Positions 53,981 through 63,120 of a stretch of 64,000 nt of DNA are shown in pieces. This DNA is from Sphingomonas faeni (GTDB taxonomy: Bacteria; Pseudomonadota; Alphaproteobacteria; Sphingomonadales; Sphingomonadaceae). A program made the position numbers and the translations under genes. A model generated the notes under the pieces. That model was given only the letters and a program-made list of their open reading frames with translations. It had not been told where the DNA came from and made no database searches. The stretch covers positions 1 through 64,000 of the forward strand of contig NZ_JAUSZF010000004.1 in NCBI RefSeq assembly GCF_030817315.1, read 5' to 3'. The number at the start of each line of letters is the position of its first letter. Position 1 is the stretch's first letter.

Positions 53981-54337
53981 TCAGGGTATCTGGTGGTCGG
54001 TCAGGCGGAAGATGCGGTCCATCGGATACCATGTTCCGTCGGGGCCAGCTGCGGGGATCGGTTGCTGGAAGCGCGTCATCTTGGCGACCCATGCGACCAC
54101 CGGGGGATTGGCGGCATCTGCCGCCGCCTTGGCGTCGTCCGAATAGGCATCGCTGGCCTCGATGATCATGAACAGCCGATCGTGCGCGCGGTAGATCTGC
54201 ATGTCGCTGATCCCGGCGTCGCGGATCGACCGGATGACGGCCGGGTCGGTGTTGCCGACCCGGTGCCAATGATCATATTCGGCGATCAGATCGGCGTCAT
54301 CGACCAGATCGAGTGCCAGGCAGATGCGCCGGCTCAT
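53981..54337 (-). CDS. L-fucose/L-rhamnose mutarotase family protein
   Basis: A 118-residue member of the DUF718 mutarotase family: LALDLVDDADLIAEYDHWHR, AVIRSIRDAGISDMQIYRAH, LFMIIEASDAYS and TRFQQPIPAAGPDGTWYPMD. The His in YDHWH and the late Trp/Tyr are typical. It is longer and quite different from RhaM at 18996, consistent with a different sugar, probably L-fucose. Its ATG overlaps the SDR stop (ATGA), so it is the last gene of the five-gene minus-strand operon. Confidence 0.85.
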   Translation of the reverse strand: MSRRICLALDLVDDADLIAEYDHWHRVGNTDPAVIRSIRDAGISDMQIYRAHDRLFMIIEASDAYSDDAKAAADAANPPVVAWVAKMTRFQQPIPAAGPDGTWYPMDRIFRLTDHQIP

Positions 54338-55062
54338 GCGTTGCTCCAGCCACCGTCGATCACGTTGATGGTGCCGGTGGTGTAGGATGAGAGGTCGCTA
54401 GCGAGGTAGAGCGCCAGTTCGGCGATCTCGTTGGCGGACCCAATCCGGCCCATCGGCTGGCGTCCGACGAAGTCCGATCGCGCCTTGTCCATATCGCCGG
54501 TAGCCGCAAGGCGTTCGTCCAGCGAGGGCGATTGGACGGTGCCGGGGCAGATCGCGTTGCATCGGATGCCGTCGCGCACGAAATCCTGTGCGACCGACTT
54601 GGTCAGGCCGATCACCGCCGCCTTTGATGCACCGTAGACAAAGCGGTTCTGCACTGCGATCACCGATCCGGCGACGGACGACATGTTGACGATCGATCCA
54701 CCGCCCCGCGTGATCATGCCGGGCAGGATCGCGCGGATCATGCGGTAGGCGGACTTTACGTTCAGTTCGAAGGAGAAATCGAAATCGCGTTCGTCGGTCG
54801 TCAGGATCGTGCCCGCGTGGACGAAGCCTGCGCAGTTGAACAGGATGTCGACGGGGCCCACCGTCTCGCCGAACGCGGCGATCGCCGCAGCGTCGAGCAG
54901 ATCGAGCGTATGCGTCTTGCATCCAGTCAGCGTGGCCAACGCGTCGGCATTGATGTCGACCGCAATGACGCGTGCGCCTTCGGCTGCGAACAATTCGGCG
55001 CTGGCGCGGCCGATGCCCTGTGCGGCGGCGGTGACGATGGCGGTCTTGCCCTGAAGGCGCAT
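54334..55062 (-). CDS. 2-keto-3-deoxy-L-fuconate dehydrogenase (SDR)
   Basis: A 242-residue SDR from the ATG at 55062, preceded by AGGAAAG. TAAAQGIGRASAELFAAEGA is the cofactor loop, NCAGFVHAGTILTTDERDFD follows, Ser is in MSSVAGSVIAVQNRF and Tyr/Lys in YGASKAAVIGLTKSVAQDF. The opening and the RFVYGASKAAV region recall the DHRS6/UcpA-type branch that includes 2-keto-3-deoxy-L-fuconate dehydrogenase of Xanthomonas. It sits 13 bases after the aldo/keto reductase gene and overlaps the mutarotase gene. It should oxidise the keto-deoxy acid before FAH cleavage. Confidence 0.83.
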   Translation of the reverse strand: MRLQGKTAIVTAAAQGIGRASAELFAAEGARVIAVDINADALATLTGCKTHTLDLLDAAAIAAFGETVGPVDILFNCAGFVHAGTILTTDERDFDFSFELNVKSAYRMIRAILPGMITRGGGSIVNMSSVAGSVIAVQNRFVYGASKAAVIGLTKSVAQDFVRDGIRCNAICPGTVQSPSLDERLAATGDMDKARSDFVGRQPMGRIGSANEIAELALYLASDLSSYTTGTINVIDGGWSNA

Positions 55063-55075
55063 CGGCTGATCTTTC

Positions 55076-56086
55076 CTAAAGTGTCGTGGGAGTTGGTGCA
55101 TCGGCGCGGATCAGCGCGCGATCCTTGAGATCGCGCCAAAGGTCGGCGGGTATCGGCATCCCCATCTGTTCGATCGCCTGAATGACCTGACGGGGGCTGT
55201 TCATGCCCGGAATGACCGAGACAACCTGGGGATGGCCGAGCGGAAATTGCAATGCGGCGGCGGCGAGCGGAACGCCGTGATCCTCACACAAATCCTCGAT
55301 ACCGCGGACCTTGGCGACGATCGCGGACGAAGCCGGTTGATAATCGTAATGCACGTCGCCCGCGCCGCGCACCCCCTTGGCCAGAATACCCGAATTGTAA
55401 GGGCCTCCAAGGACGATCTTGACGTCGCGCGCCCCGCAGAGCGGTAGGAAGCTGATGAGAGCATCCTGCTCGAGCAGAGTGTAGCGGCCGGCGAGCAAGA
55501 CGACGTCGATCTCGGCGTGTGCCATGACCTCCTCGCAAACCTGATACTCGTTGACGCCCAAGCCGATCGCACCGACTGCGCCACCGTCGCGCAGTTCGCG
55601 CATGGCCCGATAGCCGCCGTCCATAAATTCGGCGAACCTGCGGGGATGATCCCCGCCATGCGCCATGCGACCGATGTCGTGGGCATAGAGAATGTCGATC
55701 CGGTCGCGCGCCAGCCTGGCAAGGCTTGCCTCATACGAGCGCATGACGGCGTCGTAGCTATAGTCGAAGACGCTTTGAAAAGGCTCGGGTGTGACGAACG
55801 CCTGACGCGGCCGATCGAAATCGGTGTCGGCTGGGACGGAATCTAGCCGCCGTCCAACTTTTGTCGAGATGATAGCGGTCTGTCTCGGATCAAGATCTGC
55901 AAGTGCGCGACCCAAACGTTTTTCGCTTAGACCGAAGCCGTAATGCGGCGCGGTGTCGAAATAGCGTATTCCGGAGTCCCAGGCGGTGCGCACTGCCTGC
56001 GCGGCTGTTTCGTCGGAAATCGCCCGGTACAGGTTGCCGATCGATGCCGCACCGAACCCCAATCGCCCAAGATTTACAAGATCCAT
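55076..56086 (-). CDS. Aldo/keto reductase, probable L-fucose dehydrogenase
   Basis: About 336 residues from the ATG at 56086 (a GTG at 56104 is the alternative). The (beta/alpha)8 barrel shows the catalytic tetrad: Asp and Tyr in YFDTAPHYGFGLSEKRLG, Lys in IISTKVGRRLD and His in ILYAHDIGR. The overall type is that of D-threo-aldose 1-dehydrogenases, which oxidise L-fucose, D-arabinose or L-galactose at C1. It replaces the SDR used in the rhamnose cluster. Site B of the repeated operator motif lies just upstream, within the end of the lactonase gene, giving a possible internal promoter. Confidence 0.85.
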   Translation of the reverse strand: MDLVNLGRLGFGAASIGNLYRAISDETAAQAVRTAWDSGIRYFDTAPHYGFGLSEKRLGRALADLDPRQTAIISTKVGRRLDSVPADTDFDRPRQAFVTPEPFQSVFDYSYDAVMRSYEASLARLARDRIDILYAHDIGRMAHGGDHPRRFAEFMDGGYRAMRELRDGGAVGAIGLGVNEYQVCEEVMAHAEIDVVLLAGRYTLLEQDALISFLPLCGARDVKIVLGGPYNSGILAKGVRGAGDVHYDYQPASSAIVAKVRGIEDLCEDHGVPLAAAALQFPLGHPQVVSVIPGMNSPRQVIQAIEQMGMPIPADLWRDLKDRALIRADAPTPTTL

Positions 56087-56125
56087 GCCCGGCGTGCCCT
56101 TCACCTATCGTCAGGGCACCTAGAC

Positions 56126-56145
56126 TCATCATACGTCATACGTCA
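56126..56145. promoter_or_regulatory. Candidate GntR operator, site B
   Basis: TCATCATACGTCATACGTCA lies just upstream of the aldo/keto reductase gene and overlaps the last codons of the lactonase gene. Nearly identical to site A. Suggests separate control of the downstream three genes. Confidence 0.55.
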
Positions 56146-56963
56146 ATGGTGTAGAAGCTCGCAGCGGCATCGTGGAAAAGGCGGTCCTGGTCGCTTCGAC
56201 CGGAGTCACCGATCAGATCGAGCGTCGCTACGACCCAATCCACGTAGCTATCGCCGACATGGCAGATGACCGGCCAGTCGCTGCCCCACATCAGTCGCTC
56301 GCCAAAACTATCCACGAGATGCGCGACATAGGGTCGCAGGTCTCCGATAGCCTGACCGACGGCCTGTTCGGTCCGTAGGCCGGAGAGTTTGCACCAAAGA
56401 TTGGGACGTTCGGCGAGTGCGGCGATCTGATCGCGCCACGGGTCCAGTTCGTTGTGCGACGCGTGCGGTTTTGCGGCATGATCGATGACGATCTGGAGGT
56501 CGGGCCAGCGGGTCGCGAACGTGTCCAGTGTCGGCAGGTGGCGCGGCTCGACCAGCGCGTCGAAGCGCAGGCCGTGATCCAGCATCGCTTCGATCGCGGC
56601 GGAGACGGCGGGTCGCAGGATCCATTCGGTATCGACGATGCCCTGTAGCATGGGTCGAAGCCCTTTCAGCTTCGGATGACCCGCCAGTTCGACGATGCGG
56701 CACGGGGCACCGGAGTCGGTTAGATCGACCCAGCCGACGACCGCACGGACCAGCGGATCATCGAGTTCGCACAACCAGTCGGTGTCGCGGTCGTCCGGCT
56801 GCGACTGAACCAGTATTGCGCCAGCGAAATCGAGCGCCGTCGTTTCGCGGCGTAGATCATCCGGCAGAAAGTTGCGGTATAATCGCGGCCAATCCTCGCC
56901 GGGCCAACGGTGGCCGGGGCGGTCGATCTGCCAGAAATGGACGTGCGAATCGAGAATACGCAT
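56136..56963 (-). CDS. L-fuconolactonase-type amidohydrolase
   Basis: About 275 residues from the ATG at 56961-56963, which places the metal motif DSHVHFWQIDRP at the N-terminus as in the family; the longer frame upstream overlaps the GntR gene. Later ligands are in IVIDHAAKPHASHN and the aspartate of WGSDWPVICHVGDSY. It opens a sugar lactone to the aldonic acid. It follows the GntR gene by 16 bases and belongs to the same operon as the dehydrogenases. A relative at 19315 does the same job for rhamnose. Confidence 0.86.
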   Translation of the reverse strand: MRILDSHVHFWQIDRPGHRWPGEDWPRLYRNFLPDDLRRETTALDFAGAILVQSQPDDRDTDWLCELDDPLVRAVVGWVDLTDSGAPCRIVELAGHPKLKGLRPMLQGIVDTEWILRPAVSAAIEAMLDHGLRFDALVEPRHLPTLDTFATRWPDLQIVIDHAAKPHASHNELDPWRDQIAALAERPNLWCKLSGLRTEQAVGQAIGDLRPYVAHLVDSFGERLMWGSDWPVICHVGDSYVDWVVATLDLIGDSGRSDQDRLFHDAAASFYTIDV

Positions 56964-56979
56964 CGGATCCGCGCTCGTA

Positions 56980-57717
56980 TCAGCGTTGTGGTTTGCGGGC
57001 GGCGCGGCGGCGCGCCCAAGACGTCTCGATATGGTCGCGCATGGCGTTGCCCGCGGCCTCGGCATCGCCTTCAATGATGGCGACATGGATGCGTTCGTGT
57101 GCGGCATGCGTGGCACGGACATGGTCAACGTTCAGCTTGCCACTATAGCCGTGGTTTCGGAGCGCTTCGGACTGGAGGCCGTCGATCACGGCCTTGCTGA
57201 GCTTGTCGCCCGACATGCGCATGATGATGTCGTGAAAGGCGACGTCCTCATGAACGTAGGCGGCGGGGTGCGGGATGAGCTTCTTCAGCTTTTCCATCTG
57301 GCACCCGAGTTCGGCGATCGTTTCGGATGTCCGCAGTTTGGCGGCCTTTGAGGCCATCGCGCCTTCGAGGAGCGATCGGATCGTGCAGAGATTGTCGAGA
57401 TAGGCGAGGCCGTCCTCGCGCTGGAACAACGACGCGAGAACCAGAGGATCGAGCATGTCCCATGTACTCGCCTCGCGAACGATGGTGCCGCGCCCCTGCT
57501 GCGATACGAGCAAGCCCTTTTCCGTCAGCGCCATCGTCGCTTCGCGGATTACCGTGCGGCTGACGCCGTACATGTCACCCAACATGCCCTCTGGCGGCAG
57601 CGCGGTGCCCGCTGGATAGGTTTCAGTGACGATCGCCTTAACCAGATCCTCGACGACCGCTTCCGCGAGTCGGGGACGGCGCCGAATGCGCAAGGGCGCG
57701 GCAGGTGCATCGGTCAT
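56980..57717 (-). CDS. GntR-family (FadR-type) regulator
   Basis: A 245-residue regulator. The winged helix reads LAEAVVEDLVKAIVTETYPA, LPPEGMLGDMYGVSRTVIRE and KGLLVSQQGRGTIVRE; the all-helical FCD effector domain follows (LCTIRSLLEGAMASKAAKLR, VAFHDIIMRMSGDKLSKAVI, HERIHVAIIEGDAEAAGNAM), with histidines expected to hold a metal that contacts a sugar-acid ligand. First gene of the leftward operon and divergent from the dehydratase/transporter gene. The likely binding sites are the repeated ATACGTCATACGTCA-type motifs in this locus. Confidence 0.9.
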   Translation of the reverse strand: MTDAPAAPLRIRRRPRLAEAVVEDLVKAIVTETYPAGTALPPEGMLGDMYGVSRTVIREATMALTEKGLLVSQQGRGTIVREASTWDMLDPLVLASLFQREDGLAYLDNLCTIRSLLEGAMASKAAKLRTSETIAELGCQMEKLKKLIPHPAAYVHEDVAFHDIIMRMSGDKLSKAVIDGLQSEALRNHGYSGKLNVDHVRATHAAHERIHVAIIEGDAEAAGNAMRDHIETSWARRRAARKPQR

Positions 57718-57809
57718 CGTTAAAAAGTCTCGTTTATCGTAAATGATCGGGGTTGACGGTCACGTTGCGCCGCAGGCGCGGACTTCGTCAACGCCTTGCC
57801 AATATCAAA

Positions 57810-57828
57810 GATAATACATAATACCTAT
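57810..57828. promoter_or_regulatory. Candidate GntR operator, site D (weaker)
   Basis: GATAATACATAATACCTAT in the gap between the divergent GntR and dehydratase/transporter genes matches the site A pattern ATAATACGTCATACGT at most positions. Autoregulation would be expected. Confidence 0.4.
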
Positions 57829-57866
57829 TAGGTGCCGTTTGCGGAGTGCGATCGGGGGAGGCGAAA

Positions 57867-60278
57867 ATGAAAGTCACTGGCTATAGAAGCCTCGTCACTT
57901 CGCATGACTGGGGGCGACCGGTCGGGGATGCCAATGGTGTCGTGGAGTCCGGCATCACCGAAGTTCCGATCTTAATCCTGGAAACCGATTCGGGACTGGA
58001 AGGAATAGGCCTGGGCCAGCATGCCGATATCGGCCGCGTATTCGCAGCCGTCGAGGGACAGGATCCGCGTGCGGTTCCGGCCTTGTACGACAGCATGCTG
58101 TCGCATGTCTTCAAGAGTGGTCACGCCGGGCTGACCTATGGTGCGATCGCGGCGATCGACATGGCGTTGTGGGACCTCAAGGCGAAGATGGCGGACGAAC
58201 CGTTGTGGCGCACATTGGGGGCCGCAGACAGGTTCGTGCGGGGCTATGCCTCGGGGTTGTGCTTCGGGCTTGATGACGATGCCTTCGTGGCGCATTATGC
58301 CGCCTGGGCCGAACGCGGCTTCGCCTCTGCCAAGATCAAGGGCGGTCAGGATCTGGCGCGCGACATCCGCCGCCTTAAGCTCGCGCGCACGGCCTTGTCG
58401 GTTAACAGTGCGGTGCCAGCGCTGATGCTGGATGTGAACGAGAGCTGGAACTGCAAGCAGGCGATCCGCCATCTTGCCGAGATCGAGGCGGCGGGGATCG
58501 ACCTTACGTGGATCGAGGAGCCCGTGCGTCGATGGGACTCCGCTGGTCTGGCCGCCATCTCGCGCGCAGCGCGCTGTGCCGTCGCGACTGGCGAGAACCT
58601 GACCGGGCTCGAACAGTTCGCGCCGCTGCTCGATGCAGGGGCGGTCGATGTCGTGCAGGCGGGCAGCGTGTGGGGTATCACGCATTTTCAGCGCGTGGCG
58701 ATCGCGGCGCATGTGCGCAACCTGCCGGTGTCGCCAGTGGGGTATGACTGCAATCCCATAGCGCATGCCGCCGCGGCGATGCCCAACATGATCGGCATTG
58801 AGGTGCAGGACATGGCATGGCCCGTCGGACTCGATGTGGATCAGGAGATCGCCGATGGCGGGATCGTGCTCGGCGACCGACCCGGATTGGGGATCGTCGT
58901 CGATGAGGCACGGATCGCACGCGATCGTGCCGAGGGCACATGGGGCACGAGTGGCGGCCCGCATCGCCGTCCGCGCGAGGCCGGGCTGCGGCTCGTGCCG
59001 CGACGATGGATCGCTGGCGCATGGAGCGCGCGTATGATCGCGCCGGTCTATGTCAGCGGCCGCGAGCGTACCCGCCTACAACTGTCGTTGATGGTCAATT
59101 TCTTCCTGCTGATGGCGCTGTACAGCGGCGTCCTGGGTGTCCTGCTGCCAAATCAGATCGCGGCGCTGGATCCCGGCAACAAGGCGAACAATCTTGCGTT
59201 GCTGTTCGCGATCACCTCGATTTTCTCCACGCTGGCGACGCCGATCGCGGGCGCGCTTTCGGATCGCACGCGGGGCCGCTGGGGACGCCGCACACCCTGG
59301 ATCGCGATCGGTTCGCTGGTCGGGTCGCTCGCGCTGTTCGGCGTGTCTCTGATGACGAGTTTTTGGTCGCTGATGGTGTTATGGGTGATGGCCGCGATCG
59401 CCTATAATTCGATGCAGCCGGCGATGACCACGTTGATCGCCGACCGTTTCGCGCCCGAGGTGCGTGGCAGCGTTTCGGGTGTTATCGGCGCGGGCATGAC
59501 TGCCGGACTCACGGCCGGCACTGTCGTCGCAGGGTATTTGGCCGGGGAAACCGTACTGGCGTACGGCCTGTTCGCCGCTGCGATCGCGATGTCCTGCTTG
59601 GCGTTCGTGTTGCTCAACCGCGAACCGTCGAGCGCGGAGACCCCGCACCGGCCGATCATATGGGGTGAATTCCTGCGTGGCTTCTGGATCTCACCCCGCC
59701 AGCATCCTGATTTTGCTTGGGCGTTCCTCAGCCGTTTCACCATCTACATGGGGTATCAAGGCGTTGCGGCGTATCTGTTGTACATCCTGCGCGATTACAT
59801 CCGGTTGAGCGACGGCGATTCCAACATTGCGATCGCGAACATGGCGATCATCACGTTGGTATGCCTCGTGGCCTCGTCGCTAATTTCCGGCTGGTGGTCG
59901 GACCGTATCCAACGGCGCAAGCCGTTCGTGGTCGCAGGCAGCCTGATCATGGGCTGTGCGATGGTTGCACCGCTCGCGCTGCCGAGCATGTCGGGCATGT
60001 GGATATATGCGGCGGTGATCGGCGTCGGCTACGGGATGTTCATGTCAATCGACATCGCCCTGATGACTCAGGTGTTGCCTAAGACCGCGCTGGGGGACGA
60101 GGGGCGCGACCTCGGAGTCCTGACCACGGCGGTCAACATCCCGCAGATCATCAGTCCGGTGATGGCGGCGGCTTTGCTCGCTGTCACGGGTGGCGATTAC
60201 CGGACGATATTCGTGGCGGCGATTGTCTTCGTTTTTGGCTCCGCGCTGTGCGTGCTTCCAATAAAGTCCGTACGCTAA
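57867..60278 (+). CDS. Sugar-acid dehydratase fused to an MFS transporter
   Basis: A single 803-residue frame; the ATG at 57867 follows GGGGAGG. Residues 1-375 are an enolase-superfamily (mandelate racemase/muconate lactonizing type) dehydratase: K156-I-K158 base motif, metal ligands D189, E217 (WIEEP) and E243 (TGENL), and QAGSVWGITHFQRVA. From about residue 395 on it is a twelve-helix MFS carrier (LQLSLMVNFFLLMALYSGVL, SDRTRGRWGRRTPWIAIGSL). The joint has no stop; TGG at 59007 could be a former TGA, and an ATG at 59034 preceded by GGAG could start the carrier alone. Expected role: L-fuconate dehydration plus sugar uptake. Confidence 0.8.
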   Translation: MKVTGYRSLVTSHDWGRPVGDANGVVESGITEVPILILETDSGLEGIGLGQHADIGRVFAAVEGQDPRAVPALYDSMLSHVFKSGHAGLTYGAIAAIDMALWDLKAKMADEPLWRTLGAADRFVRGYASGLCFGLDDDAFVAHYAAWAERGFASAKIKGGQDLARDIRRLKLARTALSVNSAVPALMLDVNESWNCKQAIRHLAEIEAAGIDLTWIEEPVRRWDSAGLAAISRAARCAVATGENLTGLEQFAPLLDAGAVDVVQAGSVWGITHFQRVAIAAHVRNLPVSPVGYDCNPIAHAAAAMPNMIGIEVQDMAWPVGLDVDQEIADGGIVLGDRPGLGIVVDEARIARDRAEGTWGTSGGPHRRPREAGLRLVPRRWIAGAWSARMIAPVYVSGRERTRLQLSLMVNFFLLMALYSGVLGVLLPNQIAALDPGNKANNLALLFAITSIFSTLATPIAGALSDRTRGRWGRRTPWIAIGSLVGSLALFGVSLMTSFWSLMVLWVMAAIAYNSMQPAMTTLIADRFAPEVRGSVSGVIGAGMTAGLTAGTVVAGYLAGETVLAYGLFAAAIAMSCLAFVLLNREPSSAETPHRPIIWGEFLRGFWISPRQHPDFAWAFLSRFTIYMGYQGVAAYLLYILRDYIRLSDGDSNIAIANMAIITLVCLVASSLISGWWSDRIQRRKPFVVAGSLIMGCAMVAPLALPSMSGMWIYAAVIGVGYGMFMSIDIALMTQVLPKTALGDEGRDLGVLTTAVNIPQIISPVMAAALLAVTGGDYRTIFVAAIVFVFGSALCVLPIKSVR

Positions 60279-60283
60279 ACATA

Positions 60284-60310
60284 CTACGTATGATCATCAT
60301 TTGACATACG
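60284..60310. promoter_or_regulatory. Candidate GntR operator, site C
   Basis: Between the fused gene and the TonB receptor gene, TACGTATGATCATC and a second half TTGACATACGACC carry the same CGTATGA/TCATACG words as sites A and B, in inverted order. This would bring the receptor under the same regulator. Confidence 0.45.
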
Positions 60311-60356
60311 ACCGCTTTTGTGGTGCTTTGAAAAAAATAAAAACTGGAGGGGTTTT

Positions 60357-63119
60357 ATGGCATTTCGGCATCCACGCGTACGCGTAGCGCTTTTCGCGAC
60401 GTCAGCGCTCGGCGCGATACTCATGGGAACCGGCGCGGTCGCGCAGACGACATCGGCGCCGCCCGGAACAGTGGATCCGGCGCCAGTAGGGGAGCCGGTG
60501 AAGGACGAGACGGGCGATATCGTCGTCACCGGCATTCGCGCCGCGGAACGTGCTGCGATCGACATCAAGCGCAATTCGGTCAATGTGGTCGACTCGATTG
60601 TTGCTGAGGACCTCGGAAAGTTGCCGGACGGCAACGTTGCGGAATCGCTTCAACGCATTCCTGGCGTGACGATTGAGCGCAACCGTGGCGAAGGGCGCTT
60701 CGTTACCGTTCGCGGGTTCGGACCTAAATTCAACGCAGTCACCGTCAACGGACGAACGCTCGCTACCGACAATAATGGTCGCGAATTCTCGTTCGACGTG
60801 CTGCCTTCGGAGATCATCTCGGGGGCGGACGTCTACAAATCTCCGCAGGCCAATATCAACGGCGCTTCGATCGGCGCTACCGTTGATGTGCGGACGTTGC
60901 GGCCGCTCGACCAGAAAAAGGGTTTCAAGTTCGCCGGGTCGGCGGCGGGAATGTGGTCAGAGCTGGCTGACACGTACAATCCTGAATTCTCCGCGGTCGG
61001 GAGCTGGAAGAACGAGGCGGGCACCTTCGGCGTGGCGCTTGCCGGCGTATACTCGAAGCAGGAGAACCGGATCGATGAGTTCACAATCGGCGCGGGTCAC
61101 GTCCGCCGTTCCAGCACCGACTCCTATTACAATGTCGCCGGCGTGCCAGGCGGCCGGATCGGTCCGAACGTCGCTCCTTTCTCGCGCGTGTCGATGCCAT
61201 CGAACCTTTCGCCGTTCTTCTTCGAGCGCGAACTGACCCGGTATGGCGTCAACGCCTCAGTCCAGATGCGCCCTAGCGACACGCTCACGGTCAGCATCGA
61301 TGGTCTGTATTCCCGTGCGCGCTTCGTCGAACAGCAGACCGGACTGGCCTATGACTTTGCTGGCGGTCGACTGGTCGAGCAGGTCGTTGAAAATGGCGAG
61401 GCGGTGCGCCAACGCTATCTGGGCGGCTTCGTCGACCAGATCATCCAGTATGACGATCGCAACGTGACGACCGACCAGCTCGGTATCAACGTCGACTGGA
61501 AGCCGACCGACACCTTGCGCGTCCGTCTGGACGGCTCTGTCTCCGATGCGCGTCGCCGTGGCCAGGAGAACAATTTGTTCACGACGATCCGCCGCAAGAA
61601 CGTGGACCTGTTTTACGATCGTCGCAGCGGTAGCCCGATTTACGACTACGGCCTCACAAGCCCCAATTACGCGAACGCCCCGACTAACGCGCAAGGGCTC
61701 ACCGCCCATTATTACATTTGGGGTGGCGGCTCGGACATCGATGACGAAATCGAGGAATATCGCGGCGACGTCGAATGGAAGCCGGGCGGCGGTCCTCTGA
61801 CCCTTTCCGCCGGCGTGCTGGCGCAGAGCCGAATCAAGACGATCACCGCGGATGAAACCTCGTTCGGTGAGCAATGCACTTATTGCGATTCGAACCGGGC
61901 GCTGCCGGCATCGTTGTTTCAGCCGACCAATCGCAACTTCTTTGGCGGCGGCGGTGGCGGTGATATCATTCGCGATTGGCTGATCTACAGCCCACAGGAC
62001 CTGATCCAGACCATTGCCGGGTTCGCCCAAGCCGACGGTCGTACCTTCAACCCGGCGGTCTTTTCGCCCGCGGCCTCGTCGGTGGTGAACGAGAAGGTTC
62101 GTATCGGTTGGGCAATGGGCTCGCTTGACACGCAGGTCGGTGGGCTGCCGCTCGCCGTGAATTTTGGGCTGCGCTACGAGAATACCGATTACACCTCGTC
62201 GGGAGCTTCTCGCACCGTGCTCAGCGCGGTGTCGAATGGTGCGGGGCAGAACATCATCGTCGTGTCGCCTGTCGTCCCGGTCAGTTTCCGAGGGAAATAT
62301 GACGATTGGCTTCCGTCGGTGAACGCACGCCTTTCGATCACGAACGACCTGCTACTTCGCTTCGCCGCATCGAAGGTGATCACCCGTCCCACGCTGTCGG
62401 ACCTGTCCCCGCGCCAAACGATCCAGACCAACCCCGGCAACGAGACTATCCGGCGCGGCAACCCCGACCTCCAGCCGTTCCGTGCGAAACAGGCGGAACT
62501 GGGCGCGGAATGGTATTTCACGCGGGATTCGCTGTTGAACGTCGCGGTATTTTACAAGGATATCGATTCGTTCGTGACGCTGATAACGACGCCGCAACTT
62601 GTCGATCAGGTGTCGTTCCAGGTGACCGTCCCGGGCAACGGCAAGGGCGCGACCGTCAAGGGGTTCGAAGTCGGTTATCGACAGTCGTTCGGATCATGGC
62701 TGCCCGCCCCGTTCGATGGCTTCGGCGTGCAGACAAGCTTCAATTATACGGAGTCGAATGCGAACTACAGCAATGCGGTGGCTAACGTGTCGTTCGGGCT
62801 GGAGGGGTTGTCGAAATATTCGTACAGCGTAGTCGGATTCTACGAAAAGTACGGCATTACCGCCCGTGCGGCCTACACTTACCGGGACAATTTCCTTCAG
62901 GTTGCGTCTGGCCGGAACGGTGAGCCCGAATATTTTGACGCCTATGGTCAGCTCGACGTGAGCGTTTCCTATGACCTTACTAAGCGCTTTACAGTCTTTG
63001 CCGATGCAGTGAACCTTAACGACGCCAACGAATTCATCTATTCGGTGAGCGAAGACCGCACGAAGGAGTTTCGTCGGACCGGTCGTCGCGTGTCGGCGGG
63101 CGTGCGCTTCCGCTTCTGA
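60357..63119 (+). CDS. TonB-dependent outer-membrane receptor
   Basis: About 920 residues from the ATG at 60357 with GGAGGGG upstream. The signal peptide is FATSALGAILMGTGAVAQ. A TonB-box region (GDIVVTGIRAAERAAIDIKR) leads to the plug: DLGKLPDGNVAESLQRIPGV, RFVTVRGFGPKFNAVTVNGR, ISGADVYKSPQANINGASIG. The barrel ends RRVSAGVRFRF. This is the Caulobacter/Xanthomonas-type oligosaccharide receptor, differing from the one at 41061. It stands within the GntR-controlled locus, so it probably imports fucose- or galactose-bearing pectin or xyloglucan fragments. Confidence 0.93.
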   Translation: MAFRHPRVRVALFATSALGAILMGTGAVAQTTSAPPGTVDPAPVGEPVKDETGDIVVTGIRAAERAAIDIKRNSVNVVDSIVAEDLGKLPDGNVAESLQRIPGVTIERNRGEGRFVTVRGFGPKFNAVTVNGRTLATDNNGREFSFDVLPSEIISGADVYKSPQANINGASIGATVDVRTLRPLDQKKGFKFAGSAAGMWSELADTYNPEFSAVGSWKNEAGTFGVALAGVYSKQENRIDEFTIGAGHVRRSSTDSYYNVAGVPGGRIGPNVAPFSRVSMPSNLSPFFFERELTRYGVNASVQMRPSDTLTVSIDGLYSRARFVEQQTGLAYDFAGGRLVEQVVENGEAVRQRYLGGFVDQIIQYDDRNVTTDQLGINVDWKPTDTLRVRLDGSVSDARRRGQENNLFTTIRRKNVDLFYDRRSGSPIYDYGLTSPNYANAPTNAQGLTAHYYIWGGGSDIDDEIEEYRGDVEWKPGGGPLTLSAGVLAQSRIKTITADETSFGEQCTYCDSNRALPASLFQPTNRNFFGGGGGGDIIRDWLIYSPQDLIQTIAGFAQADGRTFNPAVFSPAASSVVNEKVRIGWAMGSLDTQVGGLPLAVNFGLRYENTDYTSSGASRTVLSAVSNGAGQNIIVVSPVVPVSFRGKYDDWLPSVNARLSITNDLLLRFAASKVITRPTLSDLSPRQTIQTNPGNETIRRGNPDLQPFRAKQAELGAEWYFTRDSLLNVAVFYKDIDSFVTLITTPQLVDQVSFQVTVPGNGKGATVKGFEVGYRQSFGSWLPAPFDGFGVQTSFNYTESNANYSNAVANVSFGLEGLSKYSYSVVGFYEKYGITARAAYTYRDNFLQVASGRNGEPEYFDAYGQLDVSVSYDLTKRFTVFADAVNLNDANEFIYSVSEDRTKEFRRTGRRVSAGVRFRF

Positions 63120-63120
63120 C

